A stretch of 64,000 nucleotides of DNA from Reticulascus tulasneorum (lineage: Eukaryota; Ascomycota; Sordariomycetes; Glomerellales; Reticulascaceae). Position numbers and translations under genes: made by a program. The stretch is taken from assembly GCA_001557505.1 (NCBI GenBank), contig LSAX01000005.1, positions 2,790,001 to 2,854,000 on the forward strand, in the 5' to 3' direction. This document shows positions 40,733-49,804 of the stretch, piece after piece. How positions within the stretch are numbered: position 1 is the stretch's first letter; every line of letters starts with the position of its first letter. A model generated the notes under the pieces. The model saw only the letters and a list, made by a program, of their open reading frames with translations, ran no database searches and was not told the DNA's origin.

Positions 40733-41143
40733 ATGAGTTCTAGAGGGCCTACCAAAACAGGACCCTCTCGACCGTGGCTGCTTCCTCTTGGATTATATAC
40801 GGCTGCCTCTAAAGAACTTGGGTACTCCATAACATGGAAATGTGAAATCTCGCCGTATAAATCAGGTAGGAGATAAGTTATTACTAGTCTTATTCAAGCT
40901 CACATTAGATAAGGTCCGCCGAGAGAGCCAACGTCGGAACAAATGACTGCATGGATTGATCTAGTGGCACGGTTCGGCTGGTATAAAAACGGCGTAATAA
41001 CTGATGAATACGACGGCAAGCTTGATATGTATTCAGCGTGGTTCCCGAAGAAGACTCCGGCTCCATTCGAACCAGACAAACCAGCCTCAGGCGGCGGCAA
41101 CCGTGGTAAATCCTCATATCCACGCAATTTAGAGTACTATTAG
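40733..41143 (+). CDS. Unknown 120-aa protein (2 exons)
   Basis: Exons 40733-40865 and 40914-41143 join in phase across a 48-nt intron (GTAGGA to ATAAG), giving 120 residues. The protein contains a Pro-rich start, GLYTAASKELGYSITWKCEI, then TAWIDLVARFGWYKNGVITD and YSAWFPKKTPAPFEPDKPAS, ending in a Gly/Arg-rich tail. The second exon reads like a small globular domain with several aromatic residues. It has no signal peptide. The splice gives a single clean frame, which supports a real gene, but the family is unknown. Confidence 0.6.
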
Positions 41144-41937
41144 TTTCGTCTGCACAAAGGGGCCATATGTATGTGGATACTCCAATGAGAAGACTTGACG
41201 GAGATGAGAGAGCAGGGGATTAGACTTTAATGGAACCAAAAGTTTCTTGGCCGAACTTACTTACCCTCTGTGGTTGTGCTATAAACGTTGTCCACCGCTT
41301 CTAAAAGTGCCTTGATCTAAGGCTACGTAGACACATGACTTCCGTTCCTTCCGAGCTCGATAGCGACATCGACGCCTACTCCCTTGTTAGGCACGTATGG
41401 GAAACCACCCATGTGAGCTCTATTTTCCCCTGACTACGGCAAGTCCTGGAAGGAAGCAACTTACTCCTTCATCTGCAGGAGTGAGGGGCTTAGCGACGAC
41501 ACTGCCACGCCGTGCGATTTAAGATAACTTGGTATAACTTAGTACCAATCCTCATTTGCCACCTCAGGCAGCCCCAAGTTTTCGCTCCCTAAAGAATTCT
41601 GATGTGTTAAGTATAGACTTCTGCTCTAAAGAGAATATGGCAAGATACGGGTATGGGAAGGCGTGATTGGACGGCGTAGGTCTTAGTGCTTTTCCTTCCC
41701 GGGGCTGACGTTCTGTAAGTTCTTGCTGTCCTCGCTCCCCATTGAGTTGGATCTAATGGCAGTTAGGGGTCTCGCCTCCTGGTGAGACCTAAAAACGATG
41801 TCACCCGAAACGCAGAAGTGGGGCAGGCTTGGTGTACGCTAGCCCATAACCGCTAACGTCCTGCTAAACGAGGGGACCGGGGCCGTCTTGCAGCTTATAA
41901 AGAGCAGCGTAGCCGGCCGAATCTTATCCACTCGCTC
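41144..41937. other. Gene-free stretch
   Basis: About 800 bp without a supported frame. Presumably 3' UTR of the previous gene and promoter of the next. Confidence 0.45.
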
Positions 41938-43172
41938 ATGTTATTCAATATTACTTCCAAATCAAGAAGAATCGAACCTTCTGATCATTTCACTTTTGTC
42001 ATGCAGCCCTTTAACCAGTGTACCTGTTCGACACTCGCTACGGCAGTCGACTGTCTCGTGCATGGTACTAGCAATCTCGACAGCCTAACCCTTGTCAGTA
42101 AGAACTACCCTAATTATTGCACGTAGGACTCACAACTCTCTATAGCTGCGAGAAAGGCGCCAATTCCTAGAAGGAGATGAGCCCTGGGTGGTAATCTATG
42201 TTCCAATTCAAACCCACATAGACAACTTGGCATGGGCCGAGACACTGTCAAAGACCCCTGTTGTCGCGCATATCATCAGCAGGACTTGTGACGGGAAATT
42301 TGACGTAGTAGCAGTCCATCCACTACTCCTCTCTCGTTTTGGTTCAATTCAATTCTCACAGAATCCTCAAGCGAAGGAGGTTTTGTTGAAATTGTTCTAT
42401 CAGAATGGACTGCCTGCATTACATTCCGGTGTCGGCGGAATCCAGGCAGTTTACCGTGATTATACCTCAGACAGCATGTTGTGCTGGACCGAACTGGAAA
42501 TACTTAAAGGGGACATATTGGTAACTATACATATTCTAGCGGTTTGGTAATTTCATTAACGTTAATTAGTGTTGCGAGTACAATGTCTTTAAGAAATTTT
42601 GCCAGACCATTCTATTCTTAAACATGAACTTGCTTGAGGATGATAATACCGTTGATGCAAGGCACCTGCTCCAGCAAGATACAGAATCAACGCGGCAAAT
42701 GATCGAGAAACTGGACTGCAATCATTTGTTTCCTTCAAGTGCAAGCGACCTTGGAGTAAAATTACAAACTGTCCATGCTATTGCGCTTCTCCGAGGCGTT
42801 CTCGTGATTTCTGGAGGCAAAGAAGACTCTATACAGCAACAGTTCAACCCGGATTCAACCGCTAAGGAGAATTTGGATATTCTAGGTTACATCTTTAACG
42901 TAACGGGGCCAAAACATTTCGGAGATTTCAACCAGGAGAAAATGCGCGGTTACCTATCGCAGTCAGCCGCCTTCTCAGACGACGAGGTTAATATAGCTGA
43001 ACTGCTGGCTATTGTCCCGAATCTGCCGGTTGGATTCCCGGCGGGTACTGTAAGTCGTCTTGTCCTAGAGTGCCTGTATGCTGCTAACCACTACTAGCCT
43101 CTGTTGTTAAATGAGATGAGGTTTGAAGATGCATATAACTTGATGCAGACATATAATCGCTTGAGGCAGTAA
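41938..43172 (+). CDS. Unknown 361-aa protein (4 exons)
   Basis: Exons 41938-42093, 42146-42520, 42570-43049 and 43098-43172 are all phase 0 (introns of 52, 49 and 48 nt), giving 361 residues. The start could instead be the Met at 42001. The first two exons encode a compact region: STLATAVDCLVHGTSNLDSL, PWVVIYVPIQTHIDNLAWAE, KTPVVAHIISRTCDGKFDVV and VLLKLFYQNGLPALHSGVGG. The remainder is helical (RQMIEKLDCNHLFPSSASDL, TVHAIALLRGVLVISGGKED). It has no signal peptide or membrane span. The consistent phase and the spacing of four exons make the gene convincing. I cannot name the family. Its stop is 17 bp from that of the convergent membrane-protein gene. Confidence 0.75.
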
Positions 43173-43189
43173 TTAAGCATTGTTGTGGC

Positions 43190-43988
43190 CTATCGGCAGT
43201 GATCATATTGCGACCAGCTTGTAACGTACTGTTCACCTGCAGTTGCGGTGAGTGTTGCTCTAAGATTCTGTTGCGCGATCTCGGATTCCGTCTTAGGGAG
43301 ACTCAAGAAGCTATTACTTCCGACTTGAACCAGCGCTGGCCTTCGGATAATAGCAGCTAGTTCCGGTATGTCTAAACTAGTTGTATCTAGTTCGGCGATG
43401 TCTGGATATTCGATTGGGTAGTGGATGGTATGGGAGTTGGAGTTTATTTCGTGCTTTGGATATTGACCTTCGTGTTCTGAATATGTAAGAAAGATGCTTG
43501 CCTTTCCCTGAGGATAACTTACCGAAAGTGAACTCTTTCTTGCCAGTCGTAGCAACTACAGGTCGGTTGCCATGGATTTTCGTGAGCTGTTGACCAATTT
43601 CATTTGGTTTTACTATTGTTCGTCTCCTCTTCCATTTCTTTATGTACAACAAGCTCAAGGTTATTATAATAACCAAGACAACAAAACCGGCAGCGGCGAT
43701 CACACCGATCATAGCTGGCCTGAGTTTGGTGTTATTCACCCTGTGCACAGCCGTGACTGTCCTTGTAGGATCTTGGAAGGACACCACTGTCTTGCTTTCC
43801 AAAATTGGCGTAGTAGACGACGTAGTTGCGGTTGAGAAGATGATCCTGGACGTTATAGAGATTGTGATGGTGTTTGCAGGGGCAGGACAGCTAGGTAAGT
43901 CGCACGGATCGATTGAACAACATCCACGGAACTGATTTTTGCTACAGACATAGAAAGATGAGCCAGCAAGACATCCAGTTTCCATCAT
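43190..43988 (-). CDS. Single-pass membrane protein with FRGCC-type Cys-rich ectodomain
   Basis: Exons 43988-43523 and 43476-43190 join in phase across a 46-nt intron (GTAAGT to TTCAG), giving 250 residues. The N-terminus has a compact cysteine motif (FYVCSKNQFRGCCSIDPC, then LPSCP), a pattern I know from fungal surface proteins with one membrane span. A Ser/Thr-rich stalk follows, then one strong span (MIGVIAAAGFVVLVIIITLS) and a basic stop-transfer KKWKRRR. The cytosolic tail is polar, with EYPDIAELDTTSLDIPELAA, resembling the Glu/Pro/Ala tails of such proteins. No cleavable signal peptide is visible, so an additional 5' exon is possible. A sensor or cell-wall-contact role is inferred. Confidence 0.72.
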
Positions 43989-45440
43989 CGTAAATATCAC
44001 TGAAGGGCAAGGGTTAAGACTAGACTAGAGAATGCCGAAGAAGTCATCAGCTTGTGTTAAATGTTCGGCGTGCGTTTTGGAAATGCGATTCGCAAGCAAA
44101 CAATCGGCTTTAGAAAATTGGTTCTAGTTTATTGACGGCGGCGCCTTCAATCTTTTCTCATTTTTTATTTACATGATTTTAAACACAATTCCAGATTCAC
44201 CGCTTGATCTAAATTAGAGCCAATTTATTTCAAATGCCAATGTTAGCCGCTAAATAAGGTAGACAATCTTCAATTGGCTCGATGGGCGGCTGCAACCCCA
44301 CCCTAACCAGGCCAAAATATGTTATTTCCGGCAGCCGATACCTTTGAAATAAGCCATAACCCCCTATAATTAACGCCTGGAACAGCTCCAGACTCACAAA
44401 TTACTCAAGTATACCACTAAATGCCCTCCCAGGGTGGCATAAGAGGCGCTGCTAAACAACGTCATATGGGCAGCTCAGATCTCATAATTATCTGTCCGCC
44501 GCTGCCTCAGTCACAATTATTTAGCACATTTTAGCGTACGACGACCACTAAGTTACAGTGGCAATCGGTTTACCAAATGCTTCCAGCTATTTCGCGTCAG
44601 CCTAGTTAAGAAGAGTTCACGAACAATAATTAGTTCTTTACATATTATAAGATAACGATTAATGAACACATTCCTCCCCTCCGTAACGAGATCTCAAGAA
44701 TACGTAGCACATTGAATCACTTATAGTTAATTAGGCAGTATCTATTGTTGGAGCAGGACAATCAATTTACTGTAGAATGTCCAGCACCCAAAGCCCAGCA
44801 CCCAAAGCCCAGCTTCCAAAGTCCAGCCTCCAAAGTCCAGCCTCCAAAGTCCAGCCCCCTAACTAGAGTACAGCACCCAAAGTCCAGCACCCAAAGCCCG
44901 GCTCCCAATATCCAGCTCCCAAAGCCCGGCTCCCAAAGCCCAGCACCCAAAGTCCAGCACCCAAAGTCAGCACCCAAAGCCCGGCTCCCAAAGTCCAGCT
45001 CTCAAAGTCCAGCTCCCAAAGTCTAACTCCTAAACTACAGCTCCTGAACAATGGCTTAATAAGCTTGGCTTAGTGAGAACTGCTCCGAACTTTATCTAAG
45101 AATTGAATCCGAGCAGAAAATAACAAATAATAGGGACCGAGAACAATCGTGGAACGCTACACTTACAAGAAGAGGTTTGTTTACCAAAAACACCTATCGA
45201 CTAACGCTCTCTGACAAGAACAGCTTTTCAAATTGGGAAAAAGATAGCCATAACTGGCTTAGGTTGAGTTCTCCTGAGATAACCTTTTCGACAACAAATG
45301 CCAGGTCATTAGAAGCAAATATCAATTGCGGCGAAAATGATCCAAGAACAGTCGCCGCCAGAGTTCTTAGATTTTGGTTTGATATGGAATTATCTTTACT
45401 AGATAGGCGTAAGTAGATTAAACTGATGAAGGCATGATCC
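43989..45440. other. AT-rich region with minisatellite and one short frame
   Basis: Mostly AT-rich and frame-poor (44000-44740). A Cys/Pro-coding minisatellite follows. A plus-strand frame at 45177-45416 (79 codons, including a FSNWEKDSHNWLRLSS segment) might be an exon of an unidentified gene but stands alone. Confidence 0.4.
44779..45036. repeat. 15-bp minisatellite, CCAGCACCCAAAGTC type
   Basis: About 17 units alternating CCAGCACCCAAAG[TC]C with C[CG]GGCTCCCAAAG-type variants. It opens artificial frames on both strands. Confidence 0.85.
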
Positions 45441-46273
45441 TTACACGATGTTATCAGCTCTGTTCGAAAAAGCCAGAACTAAAAGCAAAGATCCATTAGT
45501 GAGGTCATTCCATCGTCTGGCTATTCGAAGTCGCCGTTTTATCTCTCTTCTCGAAGCGTCCGTACTCCCTCTATCCGGCTGAGAATGGACGTATGTCTCG
45601 ATCGCGATGCTGGTATCACCTTTGCCAGCACCTCTGTTAAAACGGCCATTTTGCCGTTCAGTTCTTACGATTTTCGTGAGTGATGTTATCATCCTCGTCA
45701 ACTGTACGTTGGCATATCTTGACAACCAATACCTTTGACAACTGCTAGATATCACATTATCGACATACACAAACGCAGACTCCAGGAACCCGTGCAATAG
45801 TACAGTGGTTGGTGTTAAAGTAGTGTTCTGAAGCAAAGACACCAAGGATTCGTATATGTCTTGGCTATTGGCAGTGAGTATGAGGCTAAGATCGCTTCGG
45901 ATCATGCTCTTTGGATTCATCGTAGCATTCGAGATCCTAAAAGTATGCACATCGTGGTTCACATCTCTCCGCCGCTCAGATGGCAGGGTAGCTGGTGAAT
46001 TTTCATGCGAGTTATTAAAAATGTTTCCTTGCAAAGTTAGCAGAATGTCCAACGAATGCAGAATTATTCCTGATTTTGTTGACAAGATTGCTTGATTGAA
46101 CTTGGCTGGGGAGTACCTAGGCCCTTGAACCGTTCCATATTCGAGTCGTGCCCGTGTGCTCTATCATCTACATCCATTCGTTCAAAACGACCCCCAAGCC
46201 CCGGTTCGAGACAAGTTGGAATCTTTGTTGGGGAAGGACAATCAAGGTCCATCGGGTCTCCGAATGGCATCAT
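45441..46273 (-). CDS. Unknown regulator-like protein, 261 aa (2 exons)
   Basis: Exons 46273-46117 and 46069-45441 join in phase across a 47-nt intron (GTACTC to AATCAG), giving 261 residues. The N-terminus is acidic with MDVDD. The middle is helical (DLSLILTANSQDIYESLVSL, TVLLHGFLESAFVYVDNVIS). The C-terminus has a basic stretch REIKRRLRIARRWNDLTNGS and ends with a hydrophobic helix (LLLVLAFSNRADNIV). The basic-then-hydrophobic ending resembles the C-termini of some fungal regulatory proteins, but there is no DNA-binding domain. Function unknown. Confidence 0.6.
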
Positions 46274-46558
46274 TGTCTTGAGCGTTGTCTTTTGTGCGAA
46301 GAGGGCAGTTTAGGCCTAGGAAGGGCAAGCCTGTTTTATAGTTGGTAGACGAACTTATTTAATTTGAAGCAGTCTTCAATATTAAATTTTAAATTGGCAC
46401 CTCCTAAATACATTTAGGGTTGTCAATTTAAGTTTGACATCCAGGCGCGCGCTTATGGGCGAAGTGGGTGCTTTAAATTGCTGAGGGTCATGCTCTTCGC
46501 ACATAATCGGCGAACCAAAGGTCACTTACGAGAAACATCAGACATAAAAAAGCTTGAA

Positions 46559-47620
46559 ATGAATGCAATACCAAATGAGATTGTTTGTGAGATCGGTTTA
46601 CATCTCCCCGTTGACGACCTCAAGAACTTGGCACTAGCCAGTCGCCGTTTCACCTCGGTCCTCAAGGCAATAATCTCCCGCCACCTTTATGTACTCAACA
46701 CTGTCGACAGCCTTTCAGAGTTTACCAATCATATCGAATGTGTGGGGCATTGGACCAAGCAATTGACCATATATCATGGCAGATGGCCACAGTGTGACCG
46801 AACAGAGTGGGACATACATCCACTTCATGTTTACGATCTACATCCACGAGCACTTTCGACTTGGACATCTCAGTCCTCGGTAAAAGAATTAGCAAACAAA
46901 GCTTTCAAAGCATACGAAACCTTCATGTCAGAAGAGCGTTCTCGCGACCGGAGGACTGACTTAAAACGGTTCAGTGAGATTCTAAAGCGGCTTCCTCGTG
47001 TGCAGCGTTTGACTGTCTGCCATCACAACCGTGGGCCTTGGAAACCTTCCAACAACGCCAAATTTTCACGGCTTCACCAAAGAATTTGGATTTCGCCATT
47101 ATTTTTTGACTCTGTCGACAGGGTCGTCCAAGACATCTTCGACATTCTACCTGCGCACCATCAGGTTCACGAACTGGTCATCAAAGGCAAATTGAACTTG
47201 GAATCGATTGGAGCCACTACCAATGTATTTTCGAATATAAAAAGACTCGATCTCTGTAACTTGTATACAGGCTTTTCAGCTCCGGGGATGCTGTCACGTC
47301 TTATCTCGGCATTTCCAAGCCTTGAAGACTTATATCTAGCATTTGCTTTCACACTAACTCAAGGACCAGACGCGCTTCTCTTGGATGAGTTATCCTGTCC
47401 TGTCCTTCGAAGGGCTTATATAGATAAGGCATTGATTTCTAGTAAAAGTCTTCTGGCATTCATGTTGAGGCATCCACGGTTGGAGAGAACCGAGCTCCAT
47501 GGGGCAGTTCTTCTTAACGACGATTGGCCGCTCTTTTTCTCTGAACTCTCTACAGGAAATAGTCACTTGGCGGTTACGATGGGGAACACAGATGGGTCGA
47601 TGAAGCTTGTTCCGAAGTAG
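46559..47620 (+). CDS. F-box protein with leucine-rich C-terminal region
   Basis: The frame is open from 46478. The Met at 46559 is preferred because the F-box starts there: MNAIPNEIVCEIGLHLPVDD, then LKNLALASRRFTSVLKAII. The protein then has about 350 residues in total. The C-terminal part contains irregular leucine-rich segments (VHELVIKGKLNL, IKRLDLCNLYTGF, FPSLEDLYLAFAF, CPVLRRAYIDKALI, HPRLERTELHGAVL), the usual substrate-binding half of F-box/LRR proteins. It is probably an SCF ubiquitin-ligase adaptor, which is family knowledge. The F-box is more canonical than in the two F-box/ankyrin proteins at the left. Confidence 0.85.
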   Translation: MNAIPNEIVCEIGLHLPVDDLKNLALASRRFTSVLKAIISRHLYVLNTVDSLSEFTNHIECVGHWTKQLTIYHGRWPQCDRTEWDIHPLHVYDLHPRALSTWTSQSSVKELANKAFKAYETFMSEERSRDRRTDLKRFSEILKRLPRVQRLTVCHHNRGPWKPSNNAKFSRLHQRIWISPLFFDSVDRVVQDIFDILPAHHQVHELVIKGKLNLESIGATTNVFSNIKRLDLCNLYTGFSAPGMLSRLISAFPSLEDLYLAFAFTLTQGPDALLLDELSCPVLRRAYIDKALISSKSLLAFMLRHPRLERTELHGAVLLNDDWPLFFSELSTGNSHLAVTMGNTDGSMKLVPK

Positions 47621-49804
47621 AAGTAGAACTCAAGATCATCAACGTAATCAATTTCAAATGCGAGGTTCACAAGCTGCGATACCAGTGACCTAGAATACGG
47701 CCCCTCCCATAAAGACAACATGACATTGTCATACAATGCGGCACTGCTCAAAAAGATTCCCTCCAGTCTGCCTCAGGTTGATACCAGCGCAGCTTGCTCC
47801 AGTAACTCCAATCCCCTGGTATTATAGAGCAAAAGAGGGCCAGCTTCTTCGTGTTCGTAATCCTTTTTCTCGAGAGACTGGCAATAACACGCTCAATTCT
47901 CGTTTTAGAACTTGTATCCCCTCTGCTCTCTCCACCATCTCTCGCAAATCTTGATGGGAAAAAGGTGTCATGTCAAGGTGACCTCGAATCAGCTCACTTC
48001 ATGCAGTGGCCCGCCGTAGAGTAAAATCGACAATCTCGGGCTCGATTCTCGCTTTAGAATATAATGCACGACTAGACTGGATACTGAAGTTCTTGCCCAG
48101 CTTTGTTGAGGTGCAGCTTCGGATTTGGATGGACGCGTGTACTGGCCGTTTGCTCAGAATTCCGGGCTCGGAGAGAAGCTGCTGCCGCTCCAATTGATAG
48201 GAAAGAGAATATTATAGCGAACAGAAGGATATAGGCAACGATTTCGATATGAGATTCCTTTAGTATCTCAATCGCAACAGCAGGGAGAGTCATGAGACTA
48301 ATGTAAAGCAATTTGATCTCCATTATGCTGAAAACTTCAATGTACAAAGCTGAGAAAGAATTTTACGGATATTGGGCTTGTACTTGGGGCTGCGTTTGAC
48401 CCTGAAGAGTAGATAGCCAAAATATATGCCAAGAAATATGGCCAGGAGATTCCCAAGCTGGAATGACCGGCGCATATCTAACATAGTATGTCCAAAAATG
48501 TAACCAATTTATCAGCACAGTAGCTTGACTACTCAGCACTAATGCACCTCGACAATTGAATCAACAATCAAGCAAGCCAGTCAGTGTTGCAGGTTGGTCC
48601 CGAGGATACAGATGCCCTTGTAAATAATGGAACAGGAGTGGGGGCTTGGCGGGATACAAGGCGCTACAGGATGACAAGTACCTGTACAAGAGCACGAGCC
48701 TCCAGCAGACATAATAACGAATGCAATCGTGGTCGGCTAGGTTGGCCAATTATCGTGCTCCCGAAGATATGGCACGCTAGAGCAACATATGCGCTAACGA
48801 CGTTCAACCATGAATCGATCCGGGTGAGGTGGTGTGATGATGTTACGATATCAATGCATCCGGAATTATTCAAACTACGTGGAATCCTACCATTGATATT
48901 CTGCCAATGGGCAGTCTCCCCCATCCGATCACTCCCTCCAGGACTTCTAACTTTCACAGGGTCTTTCCTTCCTGCCTAATCTGGCTTCGATCCTCCTCCG
49001 CATCATTGATATCTACATCGTTTCCGGGGAAGAACCTCCGTTGAAGGTCGGTGTTATATCCAAAAGGACCGAATACCTCCTAACAATGCCCTTACTTCTA
49101 GCCCTTTTGCTATTGATCTTTGTTTTTCTTGACTTGGGGGTGACTTCCTTGTACCCGATCGCCAATCCTGACATAGTCCCGAACATCGTGTTTCTATTGC
49201 TTTCCAGGCCTAGCCGTTCTGATTTGAAGAATATAAGCACCCTGCTTAACCCTCTCTTTCCCCCTTTCATGGGTTCTATCTTTGTGTTTTTTTGCCTGCC
49301 TGCCTTGGCTTTGACTTGTACTCGAGGCTTGCCTGGGGTTGGCTATTCCAGGTAGCACTTGGGGATGACTTGGAACTGAAGAAGATGCGGCCAAAATTCT
49401 CATGCCGGAACAGCCGATATACAATCCTCTTCTGCTCGTAGTGGTCACCAGATTCCTCAGCGCTAATGCGGTTCGAAAATCGAATCACCAACAGTTCATA
49501 AATGTGGCACTGTGTTGGGTGGGATAAACACCTGTACAGTGCGCACGAGCCTCCGAAGATGGTTACAATGCTGCAACTGTCGCTTAGCTTAACCAGTTAC
49601 AGTTCTCGGCTCGTCCCGACACCACGGAACCTGCCAGGACCATATATAAGCGCTAACACGAATTTAGGCCATTAGAGTGGGGGATTATGCGTGTTTTATG
49701 AATACTAGTACAACCTAAGCTAATGAAATCAACGCGGAACCGTGCCCCATGTTCTAATTATCACCAATTGGGCAGGATGCCCACACCCCCTGTCATCCCC
49801 CCTT
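47621..49804. other. Gene relics and a degenerate duplication
   Basis: No intact gene. Membrane-protein-like minus-strand pieces lie at 48072-48490. A second, more diverged stretch around 49360-49640 resembles 48440-48720: compare CAGCACTAATGCACCTCGA with CAGCGCTAATGCGGTTCGA, and the shared GAGCACGAGCCTCC / CGCACGAGCCTCC. A plus frame at 49041-49355 is hydrophobic but unsupported. Confidence 0.45.
48072..48490 (-). pseudogene. Membrane-protein fragment
   Basis: One frame reads MRRSFQLGNLLAIFLGIYFG with a following basic stop-transfer (FRVKRSPKYKP), then ends at a TAA. Another frame continues with a hydrophobic segment (EIVAYILLFAIIFSFLSIGA) and ends KLHLNKAGQELQYPV. The two halves suit one membrane protein but are out of frame, and no intron of acceptable length joins them. 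The N-terminal part is not found. Likely a relic, unless the splice is unusual. Confidence 0.35.

Noticed and set aside
44745..45051. Pro/Lys- and Gly/Trp-rich frames on both strands
   Set aside because: Translations of the 15-bp minisatellite without any flanking coding sequence.
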